From NCBI GenBank assembly GCA_050084515.1, contig CM114272.1, positions 1,736,001 through 1,800,000 of the forward strand: DNA of 64,000 nt. Direction: 5' to 3'. The DNA comes from Blasia pusilla (taxonomy: Eukaryota > Marchantiophyta > Marchantiopsida > Blasiales). Shown in pieces: positions 1 to 10,699 of the stretch. The notes beneath the pieces are model-generated. The model had not been told where the DNA came from. It worked only from the letters and a program-made list of their open reading frames with translations, and made no database searches. The translations under genes and the position numbers were made by a program. Within the stretch, counting starts at the first letter, position 1. Each line of letters begins with the position of its first letter.

Positions 1-534
1 CGGATGAGTCGGGAGCGAGAGTGAGAGGGGGGACCGAATTTTCGTTGCGGTGGCAATATTGGGAAGCGAATGAGTGTTCTCTTCCGCGAGCTCGAGATGG
101 TGAGTTTTCTCTTGTGCTTCGTGGGGTCACTGCGTTTTCGCGAGGGGGAAAAAAATTTGGTGGTGGGGCGGGAGGAGCGGATGGACTGGTTGGGGAGGGA
201 GGGACCGATTCTGCGAGTTTAGTAGTTATGGGGGATCGGAGTTCTCTTTTGCGTGTGCGGGTTGTTTTGTTTTGGCGAGGTCGAGATGGGATGGTTAGTT
301 GTTGCTTGAATGGCTGGAGTGGGGAGGAAAGGAAAGGAGGGACCGGTTTTTCGGTCCCTCGCTCCATTCGTTCGCTTTGAGGGAGGGAGTGAGTGAGTCC
401 AGTAGTCTTTTGAGGGAGTGACTCGAATTTGTGAGGAATGATGTTTCGTTTTGGTGAGTGCTTCATTAGTTAGAGATGAAGTGGATATGGCGTTGGGCTG
501 AACGCTAATGGTGAGCGCGTGCGGGGAAATGCAG
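1..534. other. Upstream or intronic sequence of the amino acid permease gene
   Basis: G-rich sequence with GAGA-like runs and no reading frame resembling the N-terminal half of an amino acid permease. It ends in the acceptor-like GAAATGCAG directly before the first recognisable permease exon. It is probably a large intron; the earlier exons should lie left of the window. Confidence 0.5.
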
Positions 535-2503
535 GGCGGAGGCAGGTCATAGCGTGCGGGATACTGCAGTACTTCTCGATGTTTGGAACTGCAGTGGGCT
601 ACACCATCACTTCATCCCACAGCCTCGTGTGAGTCGAATAAGATTGTTGTTGTTTTTTCTTGTTTTGTTTTGGTTGATTAGGATCACGAAGGACTGGGTG
701 CTGGGGACTGACGGAGTATTGATGATGAGTGAATTGATTGACTGATTGCAGAGCGATCCAACGAGCGGGCTGCTACCATCGCCAGGGACATGAAGCCAAA
801 TGCGAGACGTCGCTGAGCTTCTACATGCTGGGATTCGGAGCCATGGAGATCTTCTTCGCGCAGATACCAGACTTCGACCAGATCTGGTGGCTCTCCATCG
901 TGGCTGCGATCATGTCGCTCACTTACTCCGGAATCGGCCTCGGCCTCGGCATCTCCAAGCTTGCAGGTGGTACTCCTCCTCCTCCCTCATCTGCCGATCC
1001 ATTCACTTCAAATCCTGTCACCTCTTCGAGCATGAAAGGCATGAAGTGCTTCTAGATGTGGGCATGAAGTGCTTCCATGCGTTCCCCACATCTAGAAGCA
1101 GATTAATGTAGAGGAGTAGGGTAGGAATGCTCACGTATGGATCCGGGAGACGAGGAAGAATGGAGGGAAATTCGGTCCAGTCCACTAGTTCCATTTGGGA
1201 TTCGCCGCTTGTTTAAACTTCAAAGCTAGCTCGAAAACACCTTCAGCGATTCTCTGCTCCGATCAGCGGGTGCCATTTCTCGCATTCACGCGTGATTTTC
1301 TGATGAATGTGGGAGTTCGGGCAGTGATTTACTGACGATGAATGTGGGAATTCGGGCCGTGGTGCAGAGAGCGGAATTCTGGGTAACTTGACAGGGGCGA
1401 GCATCGGGACAGGAGCCGATGAAGTATCCATTACTGCGAAGCTCCTGTCGGTTTTCAGTGCACTGGGCAACATGGCTTTCGCCTACTCCTTCTCCACCAT
1501 CCTCACCACCATCCAGGTCAGTCGGATCTCTGAGAAACCCCAGCATTCATTCGCAAAACATGGCTTTCGTTGCACCACGAATCCATGGATTGTTAGCAGC
1601 TGCTGCTGCTGCTGTTGTTGTAGTAGAAGTAGATCAGAAAGGCCTGACTGGTGGTGATGGTGGATGGAGCAGGACACATTGAAGAGCCCTCCGGCGGAGA
1701 ACAAGACGATGAAGAGGGCGAGTCTGGTTGCGATCATAACCACGACCCTGTTCTACATGTCGGTGGGGTGCGCTGGCTATGGCGCGTTTGGTAGCGACGC
1801 TCCCGGGGACCTGCTCACGGGATTCGGCTTCTTCGAGCCATGGTGGCTGGTGGATTTTGGCAACGCATGCCTCGTTCTTCACCTCGTCGGAGCTTATCAG
1901 GTGAATTCCTCCTCCACACGAATCTATACTTTCTCGAAACTCAGTTCCCATTCGCTCTCCTCCTCCTCCTGGTTTTTGAGTGTAGAGGTGAAGCTTGGAG
2001 GGCAGTGTCGATGGAAGCGTCTCATCCGTGAGAAGATCGGGAGGGACTGATTCGTGCTCGTGATAATTGTGTGCACACAGGTGTTTTCGCAGCCCATATT
2101 CGCTCTGGTGGAAGGGTGGATGCGGAGGAGGTTTCCCCAGAGCTCCTTCGTGATGCGGGAGTACCGAGTCCCTCTGGGGCCATGGACAGGACGAACTTTG
2201 TCCGTGAACCTGCTGCGACTGACATGGAGGACAGGGTTCGTGTGCGCGACCACGATCCTGGCGCTTCTGCTGCCATTCTTCAACGCCATCATGGGATTGC
2301 TGGGAGCGCTGAGCTTCTGGCCCCTCACCATCCACTTCCCCGTGCAGATGCACATGGTCCAGGCCAAGATCGGAGTCGGGAGCCGCAGATGGATCGCGCT
2401 CAGCCTCCTCAGCGGCCTATGCCTCGTGGTGTCGATCGCAGCGGCCGCAGCGTCCATTCAAGGCATCGTCGTCAAGATCAGGACATACAGGCCATTCTCG
2501 TGA
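535..2503 (+). CDS. Plant amino acid permease (AAP family), 3' part, five exons
   Basis: Exons are 535-628, 752-966, 1368-1516, 1673-1900 and 2081-2503 (stop TGA 2501-2503). All junctions are GT-AG and the phases fit: the codons split at 628/752 and 966/1368 rejoin as GTA (Val) and GAG (Glu). The roughly 369 codons cover the C-terminal three quarters of an AAP-type H+-coupled amino acid symporter of the plasma membrane (AAAP superfamily, usually about 480 residues and 11 membrane spans). Family landmarks seen are CGILQYFSMFGTAVGYTIT, then AIQRAGCYHRQGHEAKC, the IPDFDQIWWLSIVAAIMS span, GNMAFAYSFSTILTTIQ, and a C-terminal LSFWPLTIHFPVQMHM span. The Arabidopsis AAPs also split near the LG/G and SLV/A positions. 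The N-terminal exons are missing from the window. No disabling mutation is visible, so the gene is probably functional. Substrate specificity cannot be told. Confidence 0.9.
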
Positions 2504-2820
2504 CGACGACGACGATGAGGAGGAGGAGGAGGAGGAGGAGGAGTTCAGTGGAGAATGGAACGCGCCATTCTCGTGATCGATCAGTGTAGAACAGCCCCTT
2601 TTCATTCTAGCCATGGTCAGTGTTCTAAGAACAGCCATTCTCGCGATAGATGAGCGTAGAAATGGGTGAATTAGTTGAGTTAGACGGTCGGGACTCAAAT
2701 CTTGGGCATTGACTGATCGGTCCATCGATCAATATGAGCGTCTGGTTCCCACAGAGGAGGAGTAGACTTCATTCATATGGTGTAGAACTTTCATGAATAA
2801 AATAAAACTTCCTTCTTGTC
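2504..2820 (+). other. 3' UTR of the permease gene with poly(A) signal
   Basis: Non-coding sequence after the permease stop. It contains an (AGG)n run at about 2515-2543 and the overlapping signal AATAAAATAAA at 2796-2806, about 290 bases past the stop, which is a reasonable plant near-upstream element. Confidence 0.55.
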
Positions 2821-3309
2821 GACCTCTCTTCCTCTCCGATCCCTCTAGTTCCTCTCGTTGTTTTGCCTCACTTTGCATGAGATTCATCAGTACGAGTGCT
2901 GTTCATTCCAAGCTCTCAGTCCTATTTCACTCTCTTCTTCTGCTGCTGCTGCTTCTGCTGCTGCCAGTTTCAATTGAAGGAGAGGATGTGGGATTCAGTG
3001 AAAGATCTCTTTTGCTTTTGAGCGTGTGAATCCTTTGCTTTGGAATGTGTTGCAAGGAATCATGATTTTTGTTCCCAGGACCATGAGCCGGAGACCATAG
3101 TCCTCCTGAACTCGCCGCAGAAGGTCTTGTAGGGTCAGATTCATGGCCGTTGTGCATGCATTTAATGCAAATGCGTGGCGGTTTCTCTGGCATATGATCC
3201 TTTTTCTTCGCGTCTCAGCGGAGAAAGGTCTCAAGGACTACTTTGTGAGTTCTCACGGGTTCTGACTCAAAAAAGGGTTCAAGAGATTGTGCTAAACATC
3301 ATCACTAAT

Positions 3310-3625
3310 GAGCAGTTTCAAATCTTTCTCTCAAACTAGAATTATGAAGCCATGGAAATAACCGTTTGTCTAACTTTTCTCTCAAAGAAGCTTTGAGAAA
3401 GCCAAATTTTTCTCTGAAAATAGGATTGAGGAAGCCATAAAATGTGAAAACTTCAGAAATAATGAAGCCATGGAAGTCACCATTAAGCCGTTCTCTAAGT
3501 GATGAGGAAGCCATAGAAGTGCCAAATCTTTCTCTCAAAACGTGATCGAGGAAGCCATAGAATGTGAAACTTTATCTCTAAACACCATTAGGAAACCATG
3601 AAAATGTCAAATCTCTCACTTTGAC
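3310..3625. repeat. Degenerate minisatellite (GAGGAAGCCATAGAA units)
   Basis: Five to six imperfect units of about 50-60 bases share GAGGAAGCCATAGAAGTG..CAAATCTTTCTCTC. The minus strand is accidentally open through it and gives a repetitive peptide with recurring SLRE(R/K); I regard that as a by-product of the repeat. The neighbours 2821-3309 and 3626-3974 show nothing recognisable. Confidence 0.6.
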
Positions 3626-3974
3626 CGCATAGAGTGAAAAAAGAAATATTGAAAATCTAAGGGTGGACACCTAAAGGGAATGAATTTTCTAGTCATGTGA
3701 AAAATTAATAAAAAGAAAATGGCTTCACTCTATGTAGTCCAAGTGAGAGGTTTCTCATTTTTATGGCTTCCTAATGGTAATAGGTTATGCTTGTACTCTA
3801 AGACATTCCATAATTTTTCAGGAGCACTTTCAATTACCATATTAACTTCTAAAGTGGATGAGGAGTAAGTAGCCTTTAATGGGGATTTGCAATGTAATGT
3901 AAGAAAGATAGCCATTGGGTTGTCCACACAAATATTCTCCATAGCCACCACTCCCACCATAGGAGAGAGTCCCC

Positions 3975-4985
3975 TCCCATGCTCTATATTATTACCTTTT
4001 TAACTTCTTCCTCTTTATGCACCTATTCCAATCGGTCCCTCCTTCTATATGTTGTTACCCCTCTTCACCTCCTCCCCTTTATTTTCCCATCCCAATCTGT
4101 CCCTCTTCTCACGGTGTTATCTTTGTCACTTCATCCACTATATGCACCCATCCCAATGTCCCACTCTTCTCTTATGTTGTTACCCTCCCAACTTTCTCCT
4201 CTTTGTGCAACCATCCCAATCTCATATAGTGTTACCCTTGTCACATCATCCCATTTATGCATTCATTCTAATGTATCCCTATTCTCATATTTTGTCACAC
4301 TCCTCCTCGCCTTCTCTCCTTTATGCACCCATCCCAATCTCTCCCTCTTATGATATGGTGGTACCCTCTTCACTTTGGCCCCAATTTTCAACCATCACTC
4401 TCTCTTTTCATATGGTGTCACCCTTCTCACTCCCTCCAATTTATGCATCTATCCCAATCTCCCCCTCTCCTCATAGGGTGTTCTCATACTCTTCTCACCT
4501 TATTCCATGGACACATCCAAATCTCACCCTTCTTTCATATGTTGTTACCCACTTCACTTCCTCCTTTTAATGCACCCATCCCATTAACTCCCTTTTCTCA
4601 TATCTCCTTACTGCCTCCTCTTTATGTAATCCATCCCAATCTGTCTCTCCTTCCATTAACAACAAATATTTGTTGTTACTCCTCTCACTTCCTCCCCTTT
4701 ATTTACCCCTCCTCACTTTCTCCCCAATTTTCAACCTTTCCAACCACTTCCTCTTTTCATATGGTATTACCCTCTCACTTCCGTTTATGAACACATACCA
4801 ATTTCACCCTTGTTTTTCATACCTTGTGACCCTCTTAACTTCCTTCCCTTCATGCACCCATCCCATTACATCCCTTTTCTCATTTATACTTCTTCCTCTT
4901 TATACCCCATTCCAAGCACTCTTTCTTCTCATATGTTGTTACCGTCGTCACTACCTCCCCACTACTCGGACATTTCCTTTGCTAT
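3975..4985. repeat. About 1-kb pyrimidine-rich minisatellite
   Basis: About 15 diverged units of 50-67 bases have the core TTTATGCACCCATCCCAATCT, then CCCTCTTCTCATATGTTGTTACCC and CTCACTTCCTCC. CCATCCCAAT or near variants recur at about 4086, 4147, 4210, 4328, 4450 and 4630. The plus strand is almost purely C/T between short ATATG islands, so long forward reading frames here are artefacts. The next stretch, 4986-5344, holds nothing I recognise. Confidence 0.8.
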
Positions 4986-5344
4986 GGTGGCAAGGTTAAG
5001 TTGGGTTTAGAGAGGTGGGAATTCTTGGGGAACTCTATGATGATATAGGTCAAGCTCAAAGTGGACAATGGCATCCTTGAAAATGTTTAAAGATGAACAT
5101 GGTCAAGGATCTTAGGGCTTAGGTATCATTCATTAAAAAGAATCTCTATAGGTGGAAAACCCACTTATCACATATTTGCTATATAGCTATAGCTCACACA
5201 CATAGAAGAAGCTCACCGAATGAATAATGCTCATCTATATAAGCAACTTTCCCTCCCAAACATTAGCGGCAGTTTTCTTAGTCCCAATTACACACGTCTT
5301 TGAAAACTTTGGACTAATGTAGTAATAGAACGTGTCCTCTCTCC

Positions 5345-5845
5345 TCGAGTCCATAGCTTTGGCATCAATCAGATTATCTGCATTCATTCTAATGATTTTG
5401 CTGCGAAAGCTGCTTTGGTGGGATTATAAGCGTATGGGCATTCATTCTCATGTTGCTGCCAAAAGCTGTTGCGTTGGGTATAATAACATAATGTGCATTC
5501 ATTCTTATGTTGCTGCCAAAGCTGTTGCTTTGGTATCAATCAGATTAGTTCTCATGTTATTGCCAAAGCTGTTTCGTGGGGATCAATAAGATTCTGTGCA
5601 TTAGTTCTCATGTTGCTGCCAAAGCTGTTGCGTTAGTATCAATCAGATTATGTGCATTAGTTCTCATGTTGCTGCCAAAGCTGTTTCGTGGGGATCAATA
5701 AGATTATGTGCATTCATTTTGATGTTGTCGCCAAAGAGGTTTCGTTGGGATCAATCAGATCATGTGCATTCATTTTGATGTTGTTGCCAAAGCGGTTTCG
5801 CTGGGATTAATGAGATGATGATGTGCATTCATTTTGTTGTGGAGA
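5345..5845. repeat. Minisatellite, about eight units of about 60 bases
   Basis: Units read GCATTCATTCTCATGTTGCTG, then CCAAAGCTGTTTCGTTGGGATC and AATCAGATTATGT. They start near 5380, 5435, 5490, 5545, 5596, 5655, 5707 and 5765. A second half-unit variant (GTTAGTATC against GTGGGGATC) alternates in the middle, suggesting a higher-order dimer. The region after it, 5846-6194, shows no gene. Confidence 0.8.
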
Positions 5846-6194
5846 GCCTTTTGGCTGATTCTGAGGTCGAAACTGCTCTGCTGAGATCCCCATCTCTCCG
5901 ATCCTCTTGCCATTCCCTTCTATGGTCGGTCGCAAGGCTGTGACGATCACTGCTTGCTTCTGATGAGCACAGAGTCTCTCTCTTCTCCTCGTCCGCTCTC
6001 ATTCATGAGTTCGCTCTCTCACGCTTCTTCTGTCAGTCACTTGAGTAGGAATCGTCTCTCTCCAGTGACAGACTTGAGATCCTCGGAACTCCCCGGATGC
6101 AGCTGCTTTTGCTCTCGAATTCAGCGCCGCTCGCTCCATCGCGCGAGGGATTCGGATGAGGCTGCGTTTGCTGCAAATTAGTGTGCTGGGGGTG

Positions 6195-6430
6195 TATGTG
6201 TGCGGTGGGGATTTGAAATCTGAGGCCGCGGATTATGAGGCGGATGATGATGATGAGGAGGAGGAATTTTGGGGTTGGGGGAGAGTGAGGTGGTGTTCGG
6301 ATTTCTGGATTCGAACTCGAGCAGTTGCGGATCTGTGTTTGCAGTTTCTGGAATTATGGGATGAAGCGGTGGGGGTTTGAGATCCGAGGCCGCGGATTAT
6401 GAGGCGGATGATGATGAGGAGGAGTTTTGG
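6195..6430. repeat. Direct duplication of a GAGGCCGCGGATTATGAGG segment
   Basis: About 70 bases (GAGGCCGCGGATTATGAGGC, then GGATGATGATGAGGAGGA) occur at about 6220-6290 and again at 6380-6428. A third, more diverged form is embedded in the large inverted repeat that follows (at about 6786-6830 and inverted at about 6490-6540). The unit could be read as an acidic peptide (SEAADYEADDD), but stops surround it and no gene is supported. Confidence 0.6.
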
Positions 6431-6448
6431 GTCCCCAAAATTCCTCCA

Positions 6449-6876
6449 GATCGAAGCCAGAAACCCAACCACTACTTCTCACTCTCCAAACCCAAAATCG
6501 CTCATCATCATCAACAGCCTCATAATCCGCTGCCTCAGACCTCAAACCCCTAACGCATAAGTATATCCACCGCCCATAGCCCAAGTTCCTGCAAACGCAC
6601 CCGCAGTGAATTGGTGTTCGAGTGTCTGGATTCGAACTCGAGCAGTTGCCGATCTGCATTGTCTTCTTGTCTGATTCCGCGCCGCTCGATTGTGCGTCCG
6701 CACTCGTGAGGAATTCGGCTGCGGGTGCGTTTGCAGGAACTTGGGCTATGGGCGGTGGATATACTTATGCTTTAGGGGTTTGAGGTCTGAGGCAGCGGAT
6801 TATGAGGCTGTTGATGATGATGAGCGATTTTGGGTTTGGAGAGTAAGAAGTAGTGGTTGGGTTTCTGGCTTCGATC
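6449..6876. repeat. Nearly perfect 158-bp inverted repeat, 112-bp spacer
   Basis: The left arm 6449-6606 (starting GATCGAAGCCAGAAACC) is the reverse complement of the right arm 6719-6876 (ending GGTTTCTGGCTTCGATC). I find two mismatches in 158 positions. The spacer 6607-6718 has no arm homology. A transcript of either strand would form a long hairpin. There is no terminal consensus or clear target duplication, so it may be a recent inverted duplication rather than a transposon. Confidence 0.9.
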
Positions 6877-8014
6877 TAAGAGCAGTTGCGGATCGTAGCG
6901 CAGTGAAATCCTGGAGAAATGGAGCAGTTAGAGTAACCGTTGTGCGACTGCCGTGGAGTGTACGGATGTATTTGCTGCGCTTAGGGCCAGCGAATTTCGA
7001 GCTCTAGAAAGGCATCCGCTTTTGAGGCCTTGTGCGCTACTGCGAAAACTCGCGTTTCTCTTGCGCTGCGCGTGATCGCTGAGGGGATCCATGTGCATTG
7101 CGGGATTTCTTCAAGAAACCGTCTGAGAATAGCAGGTGAAAAACTCGTGTTCGGATCCTTCTCTCAGATAGCAGATAGATGCGTATGTGACTCACTAATC
7201 TAAAGCGAACTCTTTGGAAATCGTCACGATTTCCGAGTCGAAAATCGCTAGGCTTCGAGGATATAATCCTTCTTCTCTTGCTGCTTGCCTCTGGAACCCA
7301 GATCGCCCTCTCCAGTGCTCACTGGATCGCAGGACGCCGCTGTGATCTGTCCATCAAACAGTGAAAGAGTTCGATCCATAACTCCTACTGCACGAACCGT
7401 TTCACATCCCAACTTCTGAGAATTCTATAGAAGATCTAATGTTCTCTCCTGAAGCCCATCTCTTCGTCCCACTGCGTCCAGACGTTTCGTGGATGGCCCA
7501 CGGAACCTTCAGAGGCTCTTCCCAGGTTCACGAGTTAGGAGAGATGAATCATAGCATTCTCCGTCCATAGCATATGAGTTCTGCAGATCATTGCGGAGTA
7601 TGGATTGCACCCAAGCGCGTCTTCCGCAGGGATCGAATCGGCAATGCAATAACGGAGCGCAGATCTCCCAAGAGAGTAGTTTGACTGCTATGGCGGACAA
7701 GATCGAAGACCAGTGATCTCTGAAATACCGACTGTTCGAATTTAGAGAGTGGGGGGGGGGGGGATGAGGATATTTCGAAGTGATCCAAATTGCGTGTGGG
7801 GATTTAAAGAAGATCCCTCTGTTGAGTGATTCTCCAGTTTTTCTAAGGACTCTGTCGTGGTTTCTGAACAACTTCAGTCGATTACATGTTCATCAAGTGC
7901 TAGAAAAGTTTCCAATCCCTTCAGTGCTGGGACACCATTCGATTCCGTCCGGAGGTGTGCAATGGATTCGTTCTCAAGAGTGATGTTTCTGACAGATAAT
8001 CATCAGTTGAATCA
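6877..8014. other. No gene recognised
   Basis: Mixed-composition sequence with short open frames only, none with a recognisable domain. It contains a G homopolymer at about 7750-7762. It could be the leader of an unannotated transcript, but nothing in it shows that. Confidence 0.4.
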
Positions 8015-8560
8015 GCAAACTGATGACTCCTCTCCTCTCTTCGCCTCACCTCTCCTCTCCTCGCCTCTTCACTCGTAGCCTCTCCTCGCCTCTCCGCTCC
8101 TCACCTCCTCTGTCCTCGCCTCTTCACTCCTCGCCTCGCCTCTCCTCGATGACTCAAGTACTCCCACCTTCGACATCCAGTTCTAGATCCATATGACGGC
8201 TCTCCTCGCCTCTCCTCTCATTCTTCCTCTTCTCTCGACATTTCGATGACTCAAGTACTCCCACCTTCGATATCTCCTCTCTTCTCCTCGCCTCATCTCA
8301 TCTCATTTCATTTCATTTCGATGACTGAAGTAATCCCACCTTAGGTATCCTATTCTTAGATTCATGTGAAGGTCTCTCCTCTCCTGATCTCATTCCACTT
8401 CAATGTTAAATTCTAAGATCCATGTGAAGGCCTCTCTTCTACTCACCCACCTTCGATATGTAATTCTTAGATCCATGTCAAGTCGAGTCAAGTCCTCTCC
8501 TCTCTTCATTTCGATTATTGAAGTAATCTCACCTTAGATATCAATTTCTTAGATACATCT
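8015..8560. repeat. CT-rich (CTCCTCGCC)n low-complexity block with embedded 33-bp repeat
   Basis: Runs of CTCCTCTCCTCGCCTC are interrupted by TCGATGACTCAAGTACTCCC followed by ACCTTCGATATC, seen at about 8146, 8243, 8319 and (diverged) 8510. A second short unit, CTTAGATCCATGTGAAGG, also recurs. No coding capacity is apparent. 8561-9047 holds no recognised feature. Confidence 0.65.
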
Positions 8561-9047
8561 GAAAGGAATGGTGTGTTCACGCACCAGTTTTGAGAACATC
8601 TCCTAACTCCGATTGCAAATGTGCATCTGTCATCGATTAACAATAAGATCCTCCAACCAAATCAAGACATAGCCAATATGATATAATATGATATTGGTCT
8701 AGATGCATAACAATACCATCATAACCCCTTCTTTTGTTTCATGTTAATCCCATCAAAGTTAATCCTTGCATCTCTACAATAATATTGTTCTCACATACTC
8801 AAATGATCTCACTCCATAGTTTCGAAGGAGAGCTATGAGGGACATGTCATTGGGCAATGGCCCATCTACTTTAGAGAACTACTGTGGTTATTCATAGGCC
8901 AAGAGTATCCATTTCTACTTCCATGGGGAAGATTGGAGAAAGCAGCATTCACTTTGGTGAGAGCGAGAGGGTCATTCCACCGATGGAAAGTCTCTCTTGT
9001 CGTGGAAAATGTGGGGGAGAGGTAGATCACGAGAACTCGCCCGAGAA

Positions 9048-9241
9048 CTTCTTTGAATGCACTTCATGGCTCTTTTTAGTTGTGCCTTTCATGTTGCGTT
9101 TTGAATCCATTCATCTCTCTTGTGACTCGAGCGTTTCATGAGCTACTTTGAATGCACTTCATCTCTCTTGTGAGTTGTGCGTTTCATCTGGCGTCTTTGA
9201 ATCCATTCGTCTCTTTGTGAGTTGTGCGGTTCACAATACGA
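9048..9241. repeat. Four-unit tandem repeat, about 48-bp period
   Basis: Units begin with TTTGAATGCACTTCATCTC or TTTGAATCCATTCATCTC and end with GTGAGTTGTGCGTTTCAT, at about 9050, 9100, 9148 and 9197. The two start variants alternate, so the array may be a duplicated dimer. Confidence 0.7.
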
Positions 9242-10699
9242 CCACTTTCTCATTTTCATGGTTTTCTTTTTTCATCACACTGATTTCACGGTCCCGTCAA
9301 TACCCATGGTTTCTCATCAAGTTTACATACTTTGCCTTTTAGATCCCATACATTTCTCTTCTCGTTTTCGTATGTTTCCTTTGTAGTCCGAGTCTACTTC
9401 TCTTAAACTTTACATGAGTTGCCTTTCCCATAGCACTCCTTTTCTCTTCTAGTTTTCATGTGATATTCCTAAACCATATTGATAAGTTCTAAACCTTAAG
9501 ATTTAAATCCATATTTCATGAAGAAGGGCCCAGGAGTGTATTCTCCACTGAAATGGAAAGCCATATCGCAATATGTGCTTTTCTAGGAAATACCTCATTA
9601 AATAGTTTAGTTAATTATTTAATGGGCATTGCCAAATTTCATGGATTAATGAGTACTTAATAGAAGCACAAGTTTATTCTCCACCTCCATTTCTTCCTTA
9701 TTGTCCCACTTGCCCTACCTTCCATTATATGGATTTCATCTCTTGTAATCCATGTTCGTGTACATATCCAACTTATTTTTTTTTCTCTCACAAGTTGATT
9801 TTAATCAACTTATCAATTGTACTTGTATGAGGGAGATGAATCACTAGGGGTAAGGAAAGATAGCACAAGATCATTTGTATCATAGGTGGAGATTGACAAC
9901 ATGTGATCGTTTTAAGTGCAAGCCCTAAATAGGGTCCTAGATGGCAAGCAACATGAGTGGGATTGAGAAGTTTCCTAAAGTAGGAATAGGAAATCTCCCA
10001 TGGACAACCTATCATGGATTGGACCAAGTCCATTAATTGATCCTTCCATTATAATAGGTTCTACCAAACAAAGATATCCTCGTAAAGGTAGCATATCCAA
10101 AATTATTTTTATAAAGAGCTCTTCCCTACCAACACTTATTTTGTTAGTGGTGATAGGGAAGAGCTATTCATGAAAATAAGAGACTCTACTAGTCAAAAGA
10201 CACAATTTCAAAATGGGAGAGATGCATATGATGGCAAGAATATAAGAGGCTTAGGTTGGACAAAATTTCTTCGAGTTCTCTAATGGAATTTTTCACCCTT
10301 AAGGTGGTTAATCTTGCTTCTTCCTAGCAAAGGTTCAAAAAAATATTCGAGATCAAACATTCAATATAATGTAAATTTTGGGAAATTTTTGAGAAAATTG
10401 ATTGAATATTTCAGTTGCCATGAAGGTAAGAAACAAATGCCATGTCAGTAATGCGATATCCAACGGAGCATTTGGGATTCAATTTTTAGGAAATTTTTGA
10501 AAAAATTACGAATGTTCACTTTATGCAAAACCTTGTTCTTGTGGATGATATGGAGAAGGTTTTATAGGTAGGTTCTAAGTTTCATTTCCACATTGCTTAT
10601 TATATTATTATTACTTATTAAGTGTGGAATAATTTCCCCAAATAATATGTGAAAGTGTGACTTTTTGGAACTAAGAAATAGAAAGCTTTCCAAATGCAG
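9242..10699. other. AT-rich sequence, no gene; one small foldback
   Basis: No supported coding region. A 12-bp perfect inverted repeat (AGCTCTTCCCTA at 10117-10128, its complement at 10154-10165) surrounds AACACTTATTTTGTTAGTG and may be the core of a small foldback element. Confidence 0.4.

Noticed and set aside
1634-2353. 239-codon open frame on the minus strand
   Set aside because: It is antisense to permease exons 4 and 5 and the intron between them; the plus-strand exons have clear homology and splice sites.
3979-4999. Long forward frames (up to 173 codons)
   Set aside because: Produced by the pyrimidine-rich minisatellite, which rarely yields stop codons; peptides are Ser/Pro/Leu repeats.
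5345-5845. CRISPR-like regular repeat spacing
   Set aside because: Units are contiguous and diverged with no unique spacers, and the DNA is plant nuclear; it is a minisatellite.
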